Below are positions 7,773 to 11,709 of a DNA stretch of 11,709 nt, one piece after another. Positions within the stretch are counted from its first letter, which is position 1. Each line of letters opens with the position of its first letter. Below the pieces are notes generated by a model that worked only from the letters and a program-made list of their open reading frames with translations, was not told the DNA's origin and searched no databases. The position numbers and the translations under genes are program-made. Source of the DNA: JAUXEH01 sp965602945. GTDB taxonomy: Bacteria; Acidobacteriota; Aminicenantia; Aminicenantales; Aminicenantaceae. The DNA is taken from positions 1 to 11,709 of the forward strand of contig CBFDBC010000114.1 of NCBI GenBank assembly GCA_965602945.1. The letters are read 5' to 3'.

Positions 7773-8090
7773 TTACGATTTCAGGTCCAGAGCTCCCTGC
7801 CACAGGGTTTCCTGGATCCTCTTCAGCTCCATCAGGGCTCTCTTGCCATCCTTGGTGAGGAGGTAGACACGCTTGCTGCGCCCTCCCCTCTCCCGGGTGG
7901 GTTCGGTCAGATAGGACTCCAGCAGTTTTTTTCGCTCCAGCCGTTCCAGCGGATCATAAATGGATCCGAATGACCAGTTTTTGCCTGTGGTCTGCATGAG
8001 TTCGCTGCGGATGGGCACGCAGTAGGCCTCGCTCTGGAGTTTCCAGACCACCAGCAGCACCATTTCTTCAGACCGGGATAAAAGCTTCAT
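7773..8090 (-). CDS. PadR-family winged-helix transcriptional regulator
   Basis: The protein has 105 residues. Its body is a PadR winged helix: helices at about 6-19 and 24-35, the recognition region NWSFGSIYDPLERLERKKLL (38-57) with the family pattern 'G.IY..L.RLE..gL', a wing RERGGRSKRVYLLTKDG (66-82) with the 'GR.kr.Y.LT..G' signature, and a last helix (83-101) for dimerisation. There is no large C-terminal PadR domain, so it is the short subfamily that often precedes permeases in Acidobacteriota-like genomes. The start ATG at 8090 has AGAGGAAGG (8101-8093 on the minus strand) just upstream. PadR proteins usually repress a neighbouring transporter and release on binding a small hydrophobic ligand; no ligand can be named here. 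It is co-transcribed with the permease, and a dyad over its own promoter suggests autoregulation. Confidence 0.9.
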   Translation of the reverse strand: MKLLSRSEEMVLLVVWKLQSEAYCVPIRSELMQTTGKNWSFGSIYDPLERLERKKLLESYLTEPTRERGGRSKRVYLLTKDGKRALMELKRIQETLWQGALDLKS

Positions 8091-8117
8091 CGCCTTCCTC
8101 TCATGTCAATTACTTCC

Positions 8118-8148
8118 ATAATCTGAAACAAACAATTCGCTTTGTCAA
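8118..8148 (-). promoter_or_regulatory. Likely promoter of the PadR-permease operon
   Basis: On the minus strand a perfect -35 hexamer TTGACA (8148-8143) is followed after 19 bp by GATTAT (8123-8118), 4 of 6 matches to the -10 consensus. Transcription would start near 8110, about 20 nt before the PadR ATG, which leaves room for its ribosome site. The 19-bp spacing is longer than the usual 17, so the exact -10 box is uncertain. Confidence 0.5.
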
Positions 8149-8158
8149 GCGATTTGTT
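8131..8158. promoter_or_regulatory. 12-bp inverted repeat over the -35 box: candidate PadR operator
   Basis: AACAATTCGCTT (8131-8142) and AAGCGATTTGTT (8147-8158) are reverse complements at 11 of 12 positions with a 4-bp spacer (TGTC). The centre overlaps the TTGACA box of the PadR promoter, so a dimeric repressor bound here would block polymerase. Autoregulation through such sites is common in PadR systems. That PadR binds this particular dyad is inference. The site is also 105 bp upstream of the divergent serine hydrolase gene, so it could affect both. Confidence 0.55.
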
Positions 8159-8262
8159 CCAGAAATCGAAAATTATCCCTTTTTGGAAATACATACCGTA
8201 AGGTTTGACGGGATGGCGAACCTGGTCTGGGTGACGACGTATATATATACAGGGAGTTAATC

Positions 8263-9792
8263 ATGCAGAAAGCTCTGAGGAACAAAACGATTGTGTGGTT
8301 ATTCATGGCTTTCATACCCGTTCTGCTGGCTGGATGCGGGAAGCAGGTTCTCGCGCCGGATGAGTACGCCTTGAGAATGGGGGCTTCGTCCACGGAGCTG
8401 ACCTCTGAACTGGAGGCCGCCATCCCGGAGCTCATGCAAGAGGCCGGGATCCCGGGACTCCAGATCGCCCTGATCCGGGAGGGCCGGGTCCTCTGGCACA
8501 GGGGCTTCGGCATAAAGAACACCCAAACCGGCGAGACGGTCGATGAACGCACCGTGTTCGAGGCCGCATCTCTCACCAAGCCGTTCTTCGCCTACCTGGT
8601 CATGAAGATGGTGGAAGCCGGGGAACTGGACCTGGACACGCCTCTCGTGGAGTACGCCCCCCGGGAGATCATCGAGAAGCAATACATCCGTCACGGCCTG
8701 GACCTGGAGGGATTCCAAAAGGACTGGTTCCTGCGCATCACCGCCCGAATGGTCCTGAGCCACTCCTCGGGCCTGCCGCACGGCGGGCCCCGCAGGCCGC
8801 TGCCCGTGCTCTTCGAGCCCGGATCCCGCTATCGTTACTCGGCGGACGGCTACATGTACCTGCAGCGGATCGTGGAGCACCTGAGAGGCAAACCCCTGCA
8901 CGAGATCATGCAGGAGGAGATCATCGACCCCCTGGGCATGGAGGACAGCTGCATGGTCTGGCAGGATCGTTATGCCGAACAGGCGGCCGTGGGACACGAC
9001 ACGTTCTCTGAGACCAGCGGCCGCCACCGCAAACGCCGCTCTGCACATTCCGCGGCCAGCCTCTACACCACGGCCCACGACTATGCGCTTTTTGTCGCCG
9101 CGCTCATGAACGAGACCGGATTCGAACACAAGACCATAGACTTGATGCTCTCCCCCCAGATCGATGTCGCCGAGGGTGTGTTCTGGAGCCTGGGCTTCGG
9201 ACTGGAGGACAACGCGGCCGGGCGGGCCTTCTGGCAGTGGGGCGACTACGGAATCTTCCGCAACTACATAATGGCCTTCAAAGAAAAAGGGATCGGTGTC
9301 GTCTATCTGACCAACAGCTTCAACGGACTGAGCATCGGGCCCGAGTTGATCCGGCTTGCCGTCGGAGGGGGCGATATCCTGGCCTTGAGCTATCTCGGCT
9401 ATCCCCTCTACGACTCTCCTTCCGTGAAACTGGGCCGCCTGGCCGGTGAACAGGGTATCGCAGAAGCCCGGGAGTACTACCTGCAGATGCGCCGGGAATC
9501 CCCCGGGGACTTATCCGAACAGGATGTAAACAATATCGGTTACACGCTGCTGCGGGCCAAAAAATTCCCGGAAGCCATCACGGTCTTCCTCTGGAACGTC
9601 GAGGCCTATCCCCTCTCGGCCAACGCCTGCGACAGCCTGGCCGAGGGCTACATGGAGAGCGGGGACACTCGGAACGCGATCAAGCTCTATGAACAGGTCC
9701 TGACAATGATCCCGGACGACCCGAGCCCTGATAGAGGCACCCTCGAAGACCTGGCAAAGGGCGCCAGGGAAAAACTGGCCCGCCTTAAATGA
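8263..9792 (+). CDS. Lipoprotein serine hydrolase (class C beta-lactamase/esterase fold) with C-terminal TPR tail
   Basis: The protein has 509 residues; ATG 8263 is supported by AGGGAG (8251-8256), 6 nt upstream. A lipoprotein signal ends in LLAGC, so Cys25 should be lipidated and the protein anchored to a membrane facing the periplasm or outside. The hydrolase domain spans about 45-370. The nucleophile motif is S103-L-T-K106 in FEAASLTKPFFAYLVMK, and HSSGLPHGG (167-175) is typical of the family. The second motif is Y192-S-A194 in RYRYSADGY, where most relatives have Y-x-N. The third-motif region reads WQWGDYG (324-330) rather than KTG or HxG. Residues 395-509 form helical repeats with two TPR-like units (about 422-455 and 456-489, with AITVFLWNVEAYP and AIKLYEQVLTMIP). 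Relatives include peptidases, esterases and beta-lactamases; the changed motifs argue against naming it a beta-lactamase. It is divergent from the PadR operon, and no convincing promoter was seen. Confidence 0.88.
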   Translation: MQKALRNKTIVWLFMAFIPVLLAGCGKQVLAPDEYALRMGASSTELTSELEAAIPELMQEAGIPGLQIALIREGRVLWHRGFGIKNTQTGETVDERTVFEAASLTKPFFAYLVMKMVEAGELDLDTPLVEYAPREIIEKQYIRHGLDLEGFQKDWFLRITARMVLSHSSGLPHGGPRRPLPVLFEPGSRYRYSADGYMYLQRIVEHLRGKPLHEIMQEEIIDPLGMEDSCMVWQDRYAEQAAVGHDTFSETSGRHRKRRSAHSAASLYTTAHDYALFVAALMNETGFEHKTIDLMLSPQIDVAEGVFWSLGFGLEDNAAGRAFWQWGDYGIFRNYIMAFKEKGIGVVYLTNSFNGLSIGPELIRLAVGGGDILALSYLGYPLYDSPSVKLGRLAGEQGIAEAREYYLQMRRESPGDLSEQDVNNIGYTLLRAKKFPEAITVFLWNVEAYPLSANACDSLAEGYMESGDTRNAIKLYEQVLTMIPDDPSPDRGTLEDLAKGAREKLARLK

Positions 9793-9816
9793 AGCTTGCC
9801 CGAAATTGTGATATAG

Positions 9817-9958
9817 GATCAATCAGGCAAACTGAAACGTCAGCCCGGTGATTTTCCCCAGCGAGCAAAATCACCTAATTCCTCGGCTCGCTCTCCTCTT
9901 CGAGGAACCATGCCCGCTTGCCTCCGGACGGCTTCCTCTTCAGTTTGCCTGACTGATC
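9817..9958. repeat. 142-bp element bounded by 20-bp inverted repeats, with internal hairpins (MITE-like or structured RNA)
   Basis: GATCAATCAGGCAAACTGAA (9817-9836) and TTCAGTTTGCCTGACTGATC (9939-9958) are reverse complements at 19 of 20 positions. Inside are a perfect 9-bp hairpin, GGTGATTTT/AAAATCACC (9847-9855 with 9867-9875), and a 7-bp hairpin, TTCCTCG/CGAGGAA (9879-9885 with 9901-9907). The loop of the first contains GCGAGC (9861-9866) and the loop of the second GCTCGC (9886-9891), which are complementary. No protein frame of note and no T-tract after the outer stem are present, so a plain terminator is unlikely, although it begins 24 nt after the hydrolase stop. No clear target-site duplication flanks the repeats. 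It may be a miniature transposable element, a REP-like repeat or a structured RNA; the sequence alone does not decide. Confidence 0.65.
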
Positions 9959-10093
9959 TGAAAATCAACACGGTTCAGGAAAAGCTCACATGCAGAACAA
10001 AATATGGGGAATGCGCTATATTTCAGAGTAAACTTTTTCCTTTGAATATCGTCTTAGCTATGTACCATCGTAGAACTGCGTCGATCCACCGCC
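9959..10093. other. Leader region of the DUF5916 gene; no clear signals
   Basis: This AT-richer 135-bp stretch between the inverted-repeat element and the next start has no convincing promoter, Shine-Dalgarno or hairpin. The bases before the ATG at 10094 (GATCCACCGCC) contain no purine-rich ribosome site. Confidence 0.35.
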
Positions 10094-11709
10094 ATGAAGA
10101 GAACAGCCGCGTTTATTCTGACAGCCCTCCTGGTCGTCCCGGTCTGGGCGGCCTCGAGGCCCGAAACGTCCAAGCGTATCTACAAGACCCAAAGGGTCGA
10201 ACCCGTGCCCCCCTCCATCGACGGGATGCTGGACGATCCGGCCTGGCAGAACGTGGACTGGCAGGGCGATTTTGTACAGCGCCAACCCTATGAGGGCAAG
10301 CCCCCCAGCCAGCAGACCCAGTTCAAGATCCTGTATGACGACAAGAACCTCTACGTGGCCATCCGGGCCCACGACTCCGAGCCGGACAGGATCGAACGGC
10401 GGCTGTCCCGGCGTGACACCATCGAAGGCGACAGCGTAGGGATCGACATCGACAGCTACTTCGACAAGCGCACTTCCTTCGGGTTTGTGGTGAACGCCGC
10501 TGGCGTGAAGCGGGACCTGGTCCTCTCCAACGACGGGGACAACGCGGACATGAACTGGGATCCCATCTGGATGGTCAAGACATCCCGGGATGAGAGCGGG
10601 TGGAGCGCCGAGATGCGTATCCCTCTCTCCCAGCTCCGTTTCGCTCCCTCAGAATCCCTGACCTGGGGGCTCCAGGTCCAGAGAAACCTTTTTCGCAAGG
10701 ATGAGCAATCGCTGTGGCAGTTCATCCCCCGGGACACCGCGGGCTGGGTTCACGGATTCGGTGAGCTCCAGGGCCTGGACGGGATCGAGCCCTCCCGCCA
10801 GGTGGAGTTCGTACCCTATTCCGTGGGGAAATACCAGTCCTTTCAAACGGACGAGGGAGATCCCTTCACCAGCGGACAGGACGGAGATCTCCGGGCCGGG
10901 CTGGACGGCAGGGTCGGGGTGACCAACGACCTTACCATGAACTTCACGATAAATCCCGATTTCGGCCAGGTCGAGGCCGATCCCTCGGTGGTCAACCTCA
11001 CGGCCTACGAGACCTATTATGAAGAAAAGCGGCCTTTCTTTATCGAGGGCCGCAACATCCTGAGCTTCCCCATCATGATCGGGGACGGGGACCTGTCCAG
11101 CGACAACCTGTTCTACACGCGCCGCATCGGCAGCCGCCCCCGCCGCACCGTCTACTCCGGACCGGGCGAATTTGTGAGCATACCGGACAACACGTCCATA
11201 ATCGGCGCCTTCAAGCTGACCGGCAAGACCCGGAGCGGCATCTCCATCGGACTCATCGACAGCCTGACAGCCAGGGAATATGCACGCATAGGCTCCGGAG
11301 GACCCATCACAAAGGAACAGGTCGAGCCCTTGACCAACTACTTCGGCCTGCGGCTGCAGAAGGACTACAACCAGGGAAAGACCTCCGTGGGGGCCATGGC
11401 GACCGCCACCCACCGCGACATCAACGAGCCTTCCCTGAGCTTCCTGCACCAGGCCGCCTACTCGGGTGGTGTCGATTTCGAGCACAGCTGGAAGGACCGG
11501 ACCTATCACCTGGTGGCCAGGGCGGTCTTCAGCCATGTCCAGGGTTCGGAGGAGGCACTCCTGCGCACCCAGAGATCATCCCTGCGGTATTATCAGCGCC
11601 CCGATGCGACACACGTGACGTTGGATCCTGCGCGGCGGTCCCTGAGCGGTCACGGCGGCACGGCCTACGCCGCGAAATTCGGGAGCGGGCACCTCAGCTA
11701 TATGGCTGG
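10094..11709 (+). CDS. DUF5916 family exported protein with N-terminal CBM9-like domain, 3' end outside the window
   Basis: ATG 10094 opens a frame that runs off the window after 538 full codons. A signal peptide (MKRTAAFILTALLVVPVWAA, cut near residue 20) exports it. Residues 33-185 look like a family 9 carbohydrate-binding-type beta-sandwich: PPSIDGMLDDPAWQ (39-52), YDDKNLYVAIRAHDSEP (81-97), GDSVGIDIDSYFDKR (112-126), NWDPIW (154-159) and GWSAEMRIPLSQLRF (169-183). From about residue 230 it follows the DUF5916 pattern, with the hallmark NPDFGQVEADPSVVNLTAYE (287-306) and EEKRPFFIEGRNIL (310-323), then beta-strand-rich sequence typical of a predicted outer-membrane barrel. Its biochemical role is not established; sugar or peptide binding at the cell surface is an inference from the N-terminal domain. 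Full members of the family are usually longer than 700 residues, so a substantial part is missing. There is no Shine-Dalgarno, but no other in-frame ATG, GTG or TTG fits after the upstream stop at 10055. Confidence 0.9.
   Translation, partial: MKRTAAFILTALLVVPVWAASRPETSKRIYKTQRVEPVPPSIDGMLDDPAWQNVDWQGDFVQRQPYEGKPPSQQTQFKILYDDKNLYVAIRAHDSEPDRIERRLSRRDTIEGDSVGIDIDSYFDKRTSFGFVVNAAGVKRDLVLSNDGDNADMNWDPIWMVKTSRDESGWSAEMRIPLSQLRFAPSESLTWGLQVQRNLFRKDEQSLWQFIPRDTAGWVHGFGELQGLDGIEPSRQVEFVPYSVGKYQSFQTDEGDPFTSGQDGDLRAGLDGRVGVTNDLTMNFTINPDFGQVEADPSVVNLTAYETYYEEKRPFFIEGRNILSFPIMIGDGDLSSDNLFYTRRIGSRPRRTVYSGPGEFVSIPDNTSIIGAFKLTGKTRSGISIGLIDSLTAREYARIGSGGPITKEQVEPLTNYFGLRLQKDYNQGKTSVGAMATATHRDINEPSLSFLHQAAYSGGVDFEHSWKDRTYHLVARAVFSHVQGSEEALLRTQRSSLRYYQRPDATHVTLDPARRSLSGHGGTAYAAKFGSGHLSYMA

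Noticed and set aside
6059..7858. Plus-strand open frames (258 and 312 codons) opposite the permease gene
   Set aside because: The minus-strand frame carries clear MacB/FtsX motifs over the whole region; the plus frames are Gln/Asp/Gly-rich mirror translations without starts supported by ribosome sites.
8104..8109. Second TTGACA on the minus strand before PadR
   Set aside because: It lies about 14 bp before the PadR start codon, so any transcript from it would begin inside the gene.
8239..8250. GTATATATATAC as a -10 box or binding site for the hydrolase gene
   Set aside because: No -35 element sits at a workable distance (TTGACG at 8205-8210 is too far), and a start here would leave a leader of about 10 nt. 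A simple AT repeat is equally likely.
8299..9129. Minus-strand open frame of 276 codons opposite the serine hydrolase
   Set aside because: Antisense shadow of a gene with intact SxxK motif and lipobox.
10649..11536. Minus-strand open frame of 295 codons
   Set aside because: It lies opposite the DUF5916 gene, which has hallmark motifs throughout this interval and simply has no stop before the window edge.
1..11709. CRISPR arrays, tRNA/rRNA genes, insertion sequences with transposase, toxin-antitoxin pairs, phage genes
   Set aside because: None could be recognised on either strand; no regularly spaced direct repeats or transposase-like proteins were seen.

Overview
The window looks like a chromosome segment of a diderm bacterium related to Acidobacteriota or Candidatus Aminicenantes. 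The evidence is indirect: GC-rich genes with AT-richer gaps, a PadR regulator beside an ABC permease with no ATPase, Sec-exported M14 peptidases, a lipoprotein serine hydrolase and a DUF5916/CBM9-like envelope protein. No rRNA, tRNA, CRISPR array, transposase or phage gene is visible, so the lineage is an inference from gene content.

Layout, left to right. Positions 2-718 hold the C-terminal end of a large protein resembling the terminal beta-sandwich of family GH2 glycoside hydrolases. A gap of about 540 bp (719-1255) follows, with small palindromes and a possible minus-strand micro-ORF. Positions 1256-5044 form a two-gene plus-strand operon of exported M14 (zinc carboxypeptidase-like) paralogues. 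The second keeps the full catalytic set (HGNE, NRD, FHN, FSNELW). The first has E and H exchanged in the zinc motif (EGDH) and Asn in place of the catalytic Glu. A 15-bp hairpin at 5056-5093 ends this operon. From the other side, a PadR-type regulator (8090-7773) and an 869-residue MacB/FtsX-type permease (7759-5150) form a minus-strand operon. Its likely promoter carries a 12-bp dyad across the -35 box, a good candidate for an autoregulatory PadR site. Divergent from it, 8263-9792 encodes a lipoprotein of the class C beta-lactamase/esterase fold with a C-terminal TPR tail. A 142-bp, strongly structured element bounded by 20-bp inverted repeats follows at 9817-9958. The window ends inside a DUF5916 protein (10094 onward).

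Almost every product is exported, lipid-anchored or membrane-embedded, so the segment reads as envelope and peptide/glycan processing functions. No shared pathway can be proven. The most unusual signals are the paralogue pair with a rewired or dead M14 active site and the inverted-repeat element, whose two internal hairpin loops are complementary to each other.
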